From: Bacteroidota bacterium
GTDB taxonomy: Bacteria; Bacteroidota; Bacteroidia; Flavobacteriales; Flavobacteriaceae
Direction: 5' to 3'
NCBI GenBank assembly: GCA_022601215.1
Contig: JAHZIZ010000433.1
Coordinates: 1 to 6,856, forward strand
DNA: 6,856 nucleotides
Notes under the pieces: model-generated
Told to the model about the DNA's origin: nothing
What the model saw: only the letters and a program-made list of their open reading frames with translations
Database searches by the model: none
Made by a program: the position numbers and the translations under genes
In this document: positions 1 through 5,955 of the stretch, in pieces
Layout: each line of letters starts with the position of its first letter
Numbering within the stretch: the stretch's first letter is position 1

Positions 1-222
1 CGCGTTCAGCTTTGTGCCGTTTTCATCGAACTCTGGCAGCCATCTGTCATTTTGCTCGTCAACTTCGCCCTCACCGATAATCTGTGAATACGGCACCCCG
101 GGTTCGATCAGATCATCCCATGTGATCTTTTTCGCGGTGGTCGCAACAGCAGAGCGGGGCATCAACGCTCCGGCAGTAGCGGTTATCATCAGATGACGAC
201 GTGAGATATGTATCCTAGTCAA
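1..222 (-). CDS. DUF3299 family protein with Tat signal, N-terminal part only (C-terminus off the window)
   Basis: Reading the minus strand from a TTG at 222-220 gives 74 codons that stay open to the window edge. Residues 7-12 read SRRHLM, a twin-arginine (Tat) motif. An Ala-rich stretch and an AVA cleavage-like site near residue 27 follow, so the product is probably exported folded to the periplasm. The mature start contains TWDDLIEPGVPYSQIIGEGE, which matches the opening of DUF3299 proteins as I remember the family; their function is unknown. TTG is preferred because the next in-frame ATG (189-187) would remove the twin arginines, and an in-frame TGA lies about 11 codons upstream. The purine run AGGAAGG abuts the TTG directly, which is too close for a normal ribosome site, so the start is uncertain. 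GC is about 52%, unlike the AT-rich genes to the right. The fragment probably comes from a proteobacterium (alphaproteobacterium likely). Confidence 0.68.
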   Translation of the reverse strand, partial: MTRIHISRRHLMITATAGALMPRSAVATTAKKITWDDLIEPGVPYSQIIGEGEVDEQNDRWLPEFDENGTKLNA

Positions 223-227
223 CCTTC

Positions 228-260
228 CTAAATCCTCACCATCATACCATCAGCCAATGT
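228..260 (-). CDS. Possible C-terminal tail of a FtsX/MacB-type ABC permease
   Basis: On the minus strand, the ten codons before a TAG stop (230-228) read TLADGMMVRI. This resembles the Ser/Thr-Leu-Ala-Asp-Gly end of FtsX/MacB-like ABC permeases, as I recall that family. The stop lies five bases before the TTG proposed for the DUF3299 gene, which is normal operon spacing. DUF3299 genes do occur beside such transporter genes in proteobacteria. Upstream of about 260 the frame turns into a run of Ser and Val codons antisense to the flavobacterial barrel gene, so the permease is cut there. Only about eleven codons remain, so this rests on a short resemblance plus context and could be chance. Confidence 0.33.
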   Translation of the reverse strand, partial: TLADGMMVRI

Positions 261-264
261 ATAT
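228..264. other. Join between two unrelated DNA segments (probable assembly chimera)
   Basis: Left of here the DNA is about 52% GC and codes on the minus strand for proteobacterial-looking proteins. Right of here it is AT-rich and codes on the plus strand for a flavobacterial outer-membrane barrel. The barrel frame stays sensible leftward to about 256 (codons for NVYTTNDDEFAYRLG) and then continues as unconvincing residues to a TAA at 229-231. The minus-strand permease-like tail stays sensible rightward to about 260. The two readings overlap by only a few bases, so the breakpoint lies near 255-262. Both genes are broken by it, and no insertion-sequence end, integrase or att-like repeat is visible. 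Confidence 0.6.
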
Positions 265-1215
265 ACTACCAATGATGATGAATTTGCCTATCGCTTAGGG
301 CTCTTCGAATTTAATGGGTTGGGTAGGAACATTGTCTTTGGAGGATTTTTTCAAAGAGATATTTATAATAGTTATGCCATCAATTTTCGAGCACCATATC
401 TCTTCGGAAAAAAGACAGGTTTGGCATTAAGTTATCAGGATTTAACTACTCGAGAGCCTGTATTTTTGAATGAAGGCGTGGCAGACTATAAATACAACAA
501 TGCCTCCTATGAAGCTGTTGGACTTTATGAGTTTAATTTTAATCATCGTATTGAAGCTGGGTTAAATTATTTTACAGAAACCTATAATTATATAGAAGGA
601 GCAACGAATGACGTTGTACCTCAAAACCTCAAGGTGAAAAAGCTTTTGTATAAACTCATTTATGAATACAATGATGTTGAAAATTATTATCAATATGTGG
701 ATGGCTTTAAAAGTGTCTTTAACTTTCAATATGTGACAACAACGGATAATACTTTGCCTGAGTTTTTAATTGGCTTTAATGATTTTGTGTATTATAAACG
801 TGTAGGGCAGAAAGGAAATTGGGCCAATCGTTTGCGTTTAGGGGTTGCTTCTAATAATGACTCGCCCTTTGCACCTTTTGCGGTAGATAATAATCTAAAT
901 ATTCGCGGAGTTGGAAACATAATTGATCGTGGAACTGCTGCCATAGTTCTGAATACGGAGTACCGTCATACCCTCTATGAAAAGAACTGGTTCGTACTTC
1001 AAGGAAACGTATTTGTTGATGGAGGGAGTTGGAGAAATCCTGGCGGCGATTTAGGCGATTTTGCCGAAAGCCAGAACATTAGAGTATATCCTGGCCTAGG
1101 GCTTCGCTTTATTCATAAACGGATTTTTAATACCGTTTTTAGAATTGATTATGGTTATGGTGTCACAGAAGATTCCACCAACGGTTTTGTCTTTGGAATT
1201 GGACAGTATTTTTAA
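256..1215 (+). CDS. Omp85/BamA-superfamily outer-membrane beta-barrel protein, C-terminal part (5' end missing)
   Basis: The frame is open from 232 to a TAA at 1213-1215; believable coding begins near 256. The TTG at 319 is an internal codon, because family-like sequence (FAYRLGLFEFN) lies upstream of it. The product is a run of amphipathic, aromatic-rich strands typical of a 16-strand Omp85 barrel. IRGVG at 901-915 corresponds to the conserved (V/I)RG(F/Y) motif of barrel loop 6. The protein ends FGIGQYF with a terminal Phe, the outer-membrane insertion signature. The expected signal peptide and any POTRA repeats are missing, so about a third or more of the gene is probably lost at the join. 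Such proteins insert or export envelope proteins; whether this one is BamA, TamA-like or another branch cannot be decided without the N-terminus. It converges with the YceI gene with 6 bases between stops, and no terminator hairpin is seen there. Confidence 0.8.
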   Translation, partial: NVYTTNDDEFAYRLGLFEFNGLGRNIVFGGFFQRDIYNSYAINFRAPYLFGKKTGLALSYQDLTTREPVFLNEGVADYKYNNASYEAVGLYEFNFNHRIEAGLNYFTETYNYIEGATNDVVPQNLKVKKLLYKLIYEYNDVENYYQYVDGFKSVFNFQYVTTTDNTLPEFLIGFNDFVYYKRVGQKGNWANRLRLGVASNNDSPFAPFAVDNNLNIRGVGNIIDRGTAAIVLNTEYRHTLYEKNWFVLQGNVFVDGGSWRNPGGDLGDFAESQNIRVYPGLGLRFIHKRIFNTVFRIDYGYGVTEDSTNGFVFGIGQYF

Positions 1216-1221
1216 GTTTTA

Positions 1222-1782
1222 TTACTTTTTAAATACAAGTTTGCCTTTTAAAACAAAGTTGTCAGCTATAGCATTCTCCTTAATTTTTTTAAAAATTGAG
1301 GGAGAATTGTAATTGATCCCATAATGGGTTCTGTCTAATACTTGATGTATAGCTATCGTAATTGTTTCTTCAGTAAAACCAATGAGTGCCTCAAAAACTT
1401 CAGTATTAGCTGTCCCTCTAATGGTCATTTTTCCAGTTAACTTGGCTTTTCCGTTTTTAATGGCAACTTTTTCGGCAAGAATAAATGTTGCAACCGGGAA
1501 CTTATCGACATAAAAGAAATCTTTCTTTCGTAAATGAGCTTTGAGTTGAACATTTTCTTGCTCTAAACTTCCCATATCTATAACGATACTCAAGTTGGTT
1601 ATCTGTTCTTTGGTATATTCAATTTCGGCATATTGAATACCTAAGGTCCCTTCTGGGCTGTAACTTCCTACTGCGGCTTTTCCCATCCAAGATAGGGTTT
1701 GTTGGTTGTTGTTAATTAAAGCTTTGTTTTGTGCTAAACCAATGGTTGTAGTAAATAAAATTAATATGAGTGCTTTTTTCAT
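1222..1782 (-). CDS. YceI-family periplasmic lipocalin-like protein
   Basis: The product is 186 aa. Residues 1-18 are a signal peptide (MKKALILILFTTTIGLAQ, cleavage after LAQ), so the mature protein is periplasmic. Residues 84-100 contain the family pattern LRKKDFFYVDKFPVATF. LTGKMTIRGT follows at 115-124, and DRTHYGINY near residue 150 corresponds to the usual Asp-Arg-Thr/Thr-X-Phe/Tyr-Gly stretch. Length and order fit a complete YceI domain, an eight-stranded barrel that in characterised relatives binds polyisoprenoid or other amphiphilic chains. The ligand here is unknown. The ATG at 1782 follows the stop of the upstream 162-aa gene by 6 bases, so the two are probably cotranscribed and translationally coupled. 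No enzyme active site is expected in this family, and nothing appears truncated. Confidence 0.9.
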   Translation of the reverse strand: MKKALILILFTTTIGLAQNKALINNNQQTLSWMGKAAVGSYSPEGTLGIQYAEIEYTKEQITNLSIVIDMGSLEQENVQLKAHLRKKDFFYVDKFPVATFILAEKVAIKNGKAKLTGKMTIRGTANTEVFEALIGFTEETITIAIHQVLDRTHYGINYNSPSIFKKIKENAIADNFVLKGKLVFKK

Positions 1783-1788
1783 GGTGCA

Positions 1789-2277
1789 TTAATTTAATAG
1801 ATTATTAGTGGTGTGTATCGTTTCGTAGCCACATATTTTTGTTCCGTCTTGAGTACTGCCAATGAAGTACCATAAAGCCCAGCCACCGAAGAGTTTGTCG
1901 CTAGTTCTGTAATTTTTAGTCGATGTGTAAGGTTCAGCTTGGCGCATAACCTGTTTTTTAGTGCCAAACGTTTTATCCAATTCTTTTATAGGATAACTCG
2001 CTCTTAAATTCCATTGACCGTTATAATAAAGGTAAGCGCCATATTCTATGATGGTAACTTCATTGCTTTTACAGAAGATAGAGGTTGCATGCTTCCAATA
2101 AAATGTGTCCTTTATTTTGATAGGATCATTTTCCTTTGGAAAATGATTAACATCTATCAATCGCGGAAGGGTCTCTAATTTGTCTGGACAGCTATTGGGT
2201 GGAGGCGTGCCATAATTTACTTGTGAATTCCCGTGGAGGGTGATGAGAGTGAAAAAAATGCATAGTGCTAGTTTCAT
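1789..2277 (-). CDS. Exported protein of unknown function, 162 aa
   Basis: I do not recognise a family. Residues 1-19 form a signal peptide (MKLALCIFFTLITLHGNSQ), giving a mature protein of about 143 aa. The mature part has three cysteines (C30, C69, C149), of which two could form a disulfide in the periplasm. It is rich in Tyr and Trp with alternating polar and hydrophobic segments (for example EYGAYLYYNGQWNLRASYPI near 78-97), suggesting a mainly beta fold. The signal peptide's Cys6 is not in a lipobox, so it is not a lipoprotein. It is the first gene of a pair with the YceI gene, 6 bases downstream of its stop, which hints at a joint envelope role. The start is ATG; the leader before it carries a small inverted repeat and no clear Shine-Dalgarno site. 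Confidence 0.72.
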   Translation of the reverse strand: MKLALCIFFTLITLHGNSQVNYGTPPPNSCPDKLETLPRLIDVNHFPKENDPIKIKDTFYWKHATSIFCKSNEVTIIEYGAYLYYNGQWNLRASYPIKELDKTFGTKKQVMRQAEPYTSTKNYRTSDKLFGGWALWYFIGSTQDGTKICGYETIHTTNNLLN

Positions 2278-2372
2278 GACTTCAGTTTTTTAAGTTTCTG
2301 AAGCAAAGATGCATCGACATACCAATGTGAGTCGTTGCTATTTTTTAATTGCAACGTTTTTAGAGTAATTAG
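2278..2372 (-). promoter_or_regulatory. Leader/promoter region of the 162-aa/YceI pair with two inverted repeats
   Basis: This stretch has no gene and should carry the promoter for the minus-strand pair. On the minus strand CATCTTTG (2311-2304) matches seven of eight positions of the Bacteroidota -7 box TAnnTTTG, but no matching -33 TTTG is seen at the right distance. Two perfect 6-bp inverted repeats each have a 12-base spacer: CGTTGC/GCAACG at 2333-2338 and 2351-2356, and CTTCAG/CTGAAG at 2280-2285 and 2298-2303. The second sits two bases upstream of the ATG at 2277 and could fold in the leader RNA. The first lies upstream of the candidate promoter and could be an operator. Each repeat is short enough to be chance. 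Confidence 0.3.
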
Positions 2373-2400
2373 AAGGTTTCAATTTTAAAGTTGAAACCTT
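2373..2400 (-). terminator. Terminator-like hairpin after the AraC-type regulator gene
   Basis: AAGGTTTCAA (2373-2382) and TTGAAACCTT (2391-2400) form a perfect 10-bp stem with an 8-base loop. On the minus strand the stem begins immediately after the TAA stop of the regulator gene (2403-2401). The trailing sequence, CTAATTACT, is only moderately U-rich, so termination may be partial. It marks the likely 3' end of the five-gene minus-strand run. Confidence 0.6.
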
Positions 2401-3513
2401 TTAAAGATTTGATTTTAGGTGCTTTGGAGACTTACCCGTTAGTTTAGTGACGGTCCTATTAAAAGAGGCTTTAGAATTAAAACCTGCTTCGAAAGCCAAA
2501 CTGAGCAGAGTGAATTTTCCATTTTCAGGTTGGTTCAATAATTTTTTCAGTTCCTGAAAGCGCCATTCGTTCACATAATCATTAAACTTTGAATTGCATA
2601 TTTTATTTATGGCTTTTGCCACTAAGTAAGGCTTCGTGTTAATGGTTTCCGAAAGAATGGCTACTGTTAGTTCGGGGTTTTTATACAACTGTTCTTTTTG
2701 CATTTGCACCTTTATTTTTTCTGCGATTTTCTGAAGTTGGTTGAGCTCTTTTTCCGAAGGAATGTCTACTTGTTTAAATGCAAGTGTATTGCGCCTTGAG
2801 AATCCTTCAAGCCCCAACCAATACGTAATAATGGCCATGATAATAAAAATTGGGTAGCCAAAAAAGTTAAAGGCATAATCGAAAAAGAGGAAGTCTATCA
2901 AGGTGATAGACGTAAATAGAATTGAGAATACAATCAAAGCGATTACGACTCGTTTAATCCATGAGATGCGTGGTGCAAAGAGTTGATAACCCAAAACTTC
3001 AGGAGTGGATTTTAAAATGGTAAGAGCCCGATAGCCATATAAAATAATGAGCAATCCACCTACCACATACATGGTTGGGTAATGCATCCAGGCAATATAT
3101 CCATAATAGCCTAGCCAGCTGAGACTTTCTCTGGTCCCATCCCAATAGAAGTTTTGTGACTTAATAAAGAAACTCCAGATGATCTCAATACCAACAGGAA
3201 GAAAATGGATCCAATGTTTTCTCAGTAGTTTAAACGATGGGTTTACATAACTTAAGGCGAAAAAATAGACAAGGGCACCGTATACCCAATTCATTTCCAA
3301 CAAGAAATAATACCAGATATCATAGCGACCTAACCCGAAAAAATGTAAAATCTCAGCAGCAAGTCTATAAGAGAAAAAGAAAAGTATAGCTGCCAAAAAA
3401 CCATTGGCGGTCTTGTGGAGCGTAGTTGTTCTCAATAGAATGCTGCCGTAAATAAGGCCTTGTATAGCACCAATGGCCAATAAAATAACGAGAAGTACAA
3501 TCTTTATTTCCAC
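2401..3513 (-). CDS. AraC-family transcriptional regulator with seven-helix membrane sensor domain
   Basis: The product is 370 aa. Residues 1-240 hold about seven hydrophobic helices (roughly 4-27, 37-60, 67-91, 101-118, 138-163, 188-210, 217-237). Residues ~255-370 are a two-HTH AraC DNA-binding domain; its second helix-turn-helix is LSLAFEAGFNSKASFNRTV, and it ends with the characteristic GKSPKHLK. The layout matches Bacteroidota membrane-anchored AraC regulators, which are thought to sense a membrane or envelope signal and act at nearby promoters; the ligand is unknown. The start is GTG (3513-3511): an in-frame TAA lies seven codons upstream and no Met lies nearby inside. A 7-bp hairpin directly precedes the GTG. 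The gene is the last of the minus-strand run, 23 bases after the glycosyltransferase stop, and probably shares its transcript. That position suggests feedback control of the preceding genes. Confidence 0.85.
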   Translation of the reverse strand: MEIKIVLLVILLAIGAIQGLIYGSILLRTTTLHKTANGFLAAILFFFSYRLAAEILHFFGLGRYDIWYYFLLEMNWVYGALVYFFALSYVNPSFKLLRKHWIHFLPVGIEIIWSFFIKSQNFYWDGTRESLSWLGYYGYIAWMHYPTMYVVGGLLIILYGYRALTILKSTPEVLGYQLFAPRISWIKRVVIALIVFSILFTSITLIDFLFFDYAFNFFGYPIFIIMAIITYWLGLEGFSRRNTLAFKQVDIPSEKELNQLQKIAEKIKVQMQKEQLYKNPELTVAILSETINTKPYLVAKAINKICNSKFNDYVNEWRFQELKKLLNQPENGKFTLLSLAFEAGFNSKASFNRTVTKLTGKSPKHLKSNL

Positions 3514-3530
3514 TTCTCTAAGATAGAGAA
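3514..3530 (-). promoter_or_regulatory. Hairpin abutting the GTG start of the AraC-type regulator
   Basis: On the minus strand TTCTCTA, a 3-base loop TCT, and TAGAGAA form a perfect 7-bp stem ending at the base before the GTG start codon. The 3' arm holds the only purine-rich stretch (AGAGAA) that could serve as a ribosome site, so folding could limit translation. It is AT-rich and has no U-tract, so it is a poor terminator. Confidence 0.4.
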
Positions 3531-3536
3531 CTTAAC

Positions 3537-4250
3537 TTAAGAGGCAATATGATCTTTGTAGTATTGATATAGCTCTTCCGGATTAGCCCCAAACATTTTT
3601 TTTATATAGATGGCCCAGAAATGATATTGTAACCGCCAAACACCTTTCTTTTCATATAAACGACAGGAAGTGGTTAACGGGTTGCGTATGACCACAAATT
3701 CATTTCGTTTATAGAGTTCATTGATTAATATGTTGTCTTCATAGATGGTGTAGCGCTCATCAAAACCTCCAATATCTTCAAAGAGTGTTTTCGTTATAAA
3801 TTGACTCTGGTCTCCACCTCTACAAGCGCGCCATTTAAACCGTGTAAGCCATCCAGCAAGACGAAGCCACCAATGGTTGCTATCAAATCTCATTTGAAAA
3901 CAACCGGCATTATTACCTTTCTTAACTTCAGAAACTATGAGATCGTCAAACCCTCTTGGGGGGAACGAATCGGCGTGTAAAAAATAAAGAATACCTCCTT
4001 TAACGAGTCTAGCACCCTGATTCATTTGATGGGCTCGACCCTTTTCAGTCAAAAGTAACTCAACACAAGGATTTGAATTAGAATGTGTTCTTTTAAACCG
4101 TTCTACCTCTTCTACAGTGTCATCTAGACTGCCACCATCAACAACAATGATTTTTGTAATATTTGTAGGGTTGGAAACCTGTGTAATATGTGCGAGCAAA
4201 TCGGCAATATTTTTAGCCTCATTCAGTACAGGTATGACAATTGATATCAT
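3537..4250 (-). CDS. Family 2 glycosyltransferase, TIGR04283 type (arsenosugar-biosynthesis-associated family)
   Basis: The product is 237 aa, a full-length GT-A fold enzyme of the cytoplasm or inner membrane face. It opens MISIVIPVLNEAKNI. It then shows VDGGS at 37-41 (nucleotide-sugar binding), KGRAHQMNQGA at 70-80, LHADS at 91-95 (the acidic motif in the DxD position), RGGDQSQF at 144-151 and YEDN at 170-173. The KGRAxQMNxGA, HAD and GDQ set marks TIGR04283, first named rSAM/selenodomain-associated transferase 2 and now annotated as an arsenosugar-biosynthesis glycosyltransferase. Here no radical-SAM ArsS gene or partner transferase TIGR04282 is in view; they could lie beyond the window. 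The sugar donor and acceptor cannot be read from sequence. ATG at 4250 lies 10 bases after the stop of DUF547 lipoprotein B, and the regulator gene follows after 23 bases. Confidence 0.85.
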   Translation of the reverse strand: MISIVIPVLNEAKNIADLLAHITQVSNPTNITKIIVVDGGSLDDTVEEVERFKRTHSNSNPCVELLLTEKGRAHQMNQGARLVKGGILYFLHADSFPPRGFDDLIVSEVKKGNNAGCFQMRFDSNHWWLRLAGWLTRFKWRACRGGDQSQFITKTLFEDIGGFDERYTIYEDNILINELYKRNEFVVIRNPLTTSCRLYEKKGVWRLQYHFWAIYIKKMFGANPEELYQYYKDHIAS

Positions 4251-4260
4251 AAGGTTATAG

Positions 4261-5058
4261 CTAATGTTGCTGGTTTAAATCCCAGTTGTATTCTAAAAAA
4301 TCTGGTTCAACTCCAGGTTCGATGCTAGGATAAGCGTACTGATTAATGTAACCAACTACATTTTGTTTGCCTGCCACCATAAAATCCTTGGCATACCACT
4401 TAAATATAGCAGAAATTCTAGGGGGGTTACTACTCAGTTCATTTTTTTCACTTCCAATAAAGTATTGAGTGACCAAAGTGAGTTGTTCGTTTATTTTATT
4501 AGGAGTGTAGGCTTCGTTTAATAATTTTGGACACGAGATAGAAGCACAGTTTATAGCAAAATGAATACGGGGTTCGTTCATTTTTCTTAAGATTCCATTT
4601 TCTATACCTCCCAAGGACAAATTTCTACTCCCAATGGTAACAATGCCTTTCGTCCATGCTCCATTAATATCTTTTATGCTTTGTACAGGATAATTTTCTA
4701 CTATTAGCTGTACCGTATGCGCGTTATATAGATTGATGTAGTAGGCTAATAGTTCTTGAACTGGCCAGTCTTGTTGTGGTTCATTTTTCTTAAGTATATC
4801 CAAATAGGATTGTAAGGTATCTCGATCTGTAATAAACCCTTTGTAGTTTACTTTTCCATCCCAACTTACATGTTTTTTGAGCAAGGTATTCCAACTACTA
4901 TGATCCACTCGTGGTTTAGAATCAATCGAAACTAGTGGTTGATTCACCTGCTTAATAGGCTGTCCTTGCGTACTTAATCCAGCCGCTGAAAATAAGGCGC
5001 AGCCCTGCATAAAAGTTGCAAGAATGATAAGAGAAAATAGTGTTGTAATTCGTGTCAT
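4261..5058 (-). CDS. DUF547 lipoprotein B
   Basis: The product is 265 aa. A hydrophobic signal ends at FMQGC (Cys20), a slightly unusual lipobox. No acidic surface-export signal follows the Cys, so an anchor facing the periplasm is likely. The DUF547 domain runs from about residue 53 (HSSWNTLL) to about 230. It has LAYYINLYNAHT (104-115), the hallmark HFAINCASISCP (166-177) with Cys171 and Cys176, and FKWYAKDF (219-226). The family is widespread but has no established biochemical role. It is a clear tandem paralogue of lipoprotein A, sharing long identical stretches such as HSxWNTLL, ILRKMN and PRIHF. One difference stands out: A has IEH before ILRKM, while B has IEN (Asn154). The ATG comes one base after A's TAA, indicating translational coupling. 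The glycosyltransferase follows 10 bases later. Confidence 0.88.
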   Translation of the reverse strand: MTRITTLFSLIILATFMQGCALFSAAGLSTQGQPIKQVNQPLVSIDSKPRVDHSSWNTLLKKHVSWDGKVNYKGFITDRDTLQSYLDILKKNEPQQDWPVQELLAYYINLYNAHTVQLIVENYPVQSIKDINGAWTKGIVTIGSRNLSLGGIENGILRKMNEPRIHFAINCASISCPKLLNEAYTPNKINEQLTLVTQYFIGSEKNELSSNPPRISAIFKWYAKDFMVAGKQNVVGYINQYAYPSIEPGVEPDFLEYNWDLNQQH

Positions 5059-5059
5059 G

Positions 5060-5923
5060 TTAATTGTTTAGCGACCAATCATAGTCTTTATAACTTTTAC
5101 GAGCTTTTTTATTAATTGGCGTATCCGAATATTTGTTTAGGAAATCGATAAGGTTCCCATCCGTTTTAAAATCCTTGGCGAACCAATTAAAAATTTTAGA
5201 AATTTGTATTAGGTCTTCGCTAATGATGTTTCGTTTGGTATCGTTGATAAAGCGTTTTGCTAAGGCTTCTAATTGAGTGTCTACAGTTTGAGAAGTAAAG
5301 GCTTCGTTTAAAATAGGTGGGCACGAAAAGCTCGCGCAATTAATTCCAAAATGAATTCTTGGATCATTCATTTTGCGTAATATTTGATGTTCAATCTCAT
5401 CCAGATTATACCATTTGTTTCCTAACTTCCATAGGCGTTGGTTCCATGGCTTGTCAATGTCTTTTATGCTTTCTAGCGGGAGATTACGTAAAATAAGGTC
5501 TACTGTCATTGCGTTGTATGCATTCATCCAATAGGCCAGTTTATCCTCTTGTGTCCAGTTTTCGGAGGGCATTTGTACTCCAAGGGATGAAATGTATTCT
5601 CTAAGCACCCCTTTTTGTTGTCTGAAACCTTCGTAGTTCACAATGCCTTGAGGAGAGACATGTTCCTGTAATAGTGTATTCCATATAGAATGATTAAAGA
5701 TCTCCACTGTTTCTGGTATACGCTCAACTTCTTCCTTGATTTCAGGCACCCCTTCAACCACGACTTCAACGATGGTGTCTTTAATAACTTCTATAACCCT
5801 AGGAATGGTATCAATATTTACAACCTTTAGGTCCTTTTCCATAGGGGCTTTAACCACTTTCTTACTACCTCCGCAGCTGGTTAAAAAAACTATTGCCAAT
5901 GGTATGTATAGACGTTGTTTCAT
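5060..5923 (-). CDS. DUF547 lipoprotein A
   Basis: The product is 287 aa. The signal peptide ends at LTSC (Cys17), a good lipobox. The following residues (GGSKK) are basic rather than acidic, so it is probably held on the periplasmic side. Residues ~30-76 form a low-complexity linker of alternating Val/Ile and Glu/Asp/Lys with scattered Pro, which B lacks. The DUF547 domain spans ~78-255: HSIWNTLL (78-85), LAYWMNAYNAMT (109-120), LDEIEHQILR (174-183) and the hallmark HFGINCASFSCP (191-202) with Cys196 and Cys201, then FNWFAKDF (245-252). It retains the His of the IEH motif (His179), typical of the family as I recall it. No biochemical function is established for DUF547. Start ATG lies 32 bases after the stop of the sterol-desaturase-like gene, and lipoprotein B follows after one base. 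Confidence 0.88.
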   Translation of the reverse strand: MKQRLYIPLAIVFLTSCGGSKKVVKAPMEKDLKVVNIDTIPRVIEVIKDTIVEVVVEGVPEIKEEVERIPETVEIFNHSIWNTLLQEHVSPQGIVNYEGFRQQKGVLREYISSLGVQMPSENWTQEDKLAYWMNAYNAMTVDLILRNLPLESIKDIDKPWNQRLWKLGNKWYNLDEIEHQILRKMNDPRIHFGINCASFSCPPILNEAFTSQTVDTQLEALAKRFINDTKRNIISEDLIQISKIFNWFAKDFKTDGNLIDFLNKYSDTPINKKARKSYKDYDWSLNN

Positions 5924-5955
5924 ATTTCTTTGATTACTATTATTTACGTAAAAAA

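Noticed and set aside
14..196. Plus-strand 60-codon open frame at the left edge
   Set aside because: It lies antisense to the DUF3299/Tat reading, which has recognisable motifs; the plus-strand product is Ser/Pro-rich and resembles nothing.
319..321. TTG at 319 as the true start of the barrel gene
   Set aside because: Family-like coding continues upstream of it in the same frame to about 256, and a start here would leave no signal peptide.
1205..1260. Possible bidirectional terminator between the barrel and YceI genes
   Set aside because: The stops are 6 bases apart and the region is T/A-rich, but no stem of useful length can be formed.
2333..2360. CGTTGC/GCAACG followed by TTTTT as a plus-strand terminator
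   Set aside because: The stem is only 6 bp with a 12-base loop, and no plus-strand gene leads into it.
5736..5933. Plus-strand 65-codon open frame over the start of DUF547 lipoprotein A
   Set aside because: Its Thr/Ser/Ile-rich product is the antisense shadow of the Val/Glu linker and signal peptide of lipoprotein A.
5943..5952. TTTACGTAAA palindrome between the hydroxylase and DUF547 A genes
   Set aside because: A 10-base AT-rich palindrome is expected by chance; no second copy or promoter element was found beside it.
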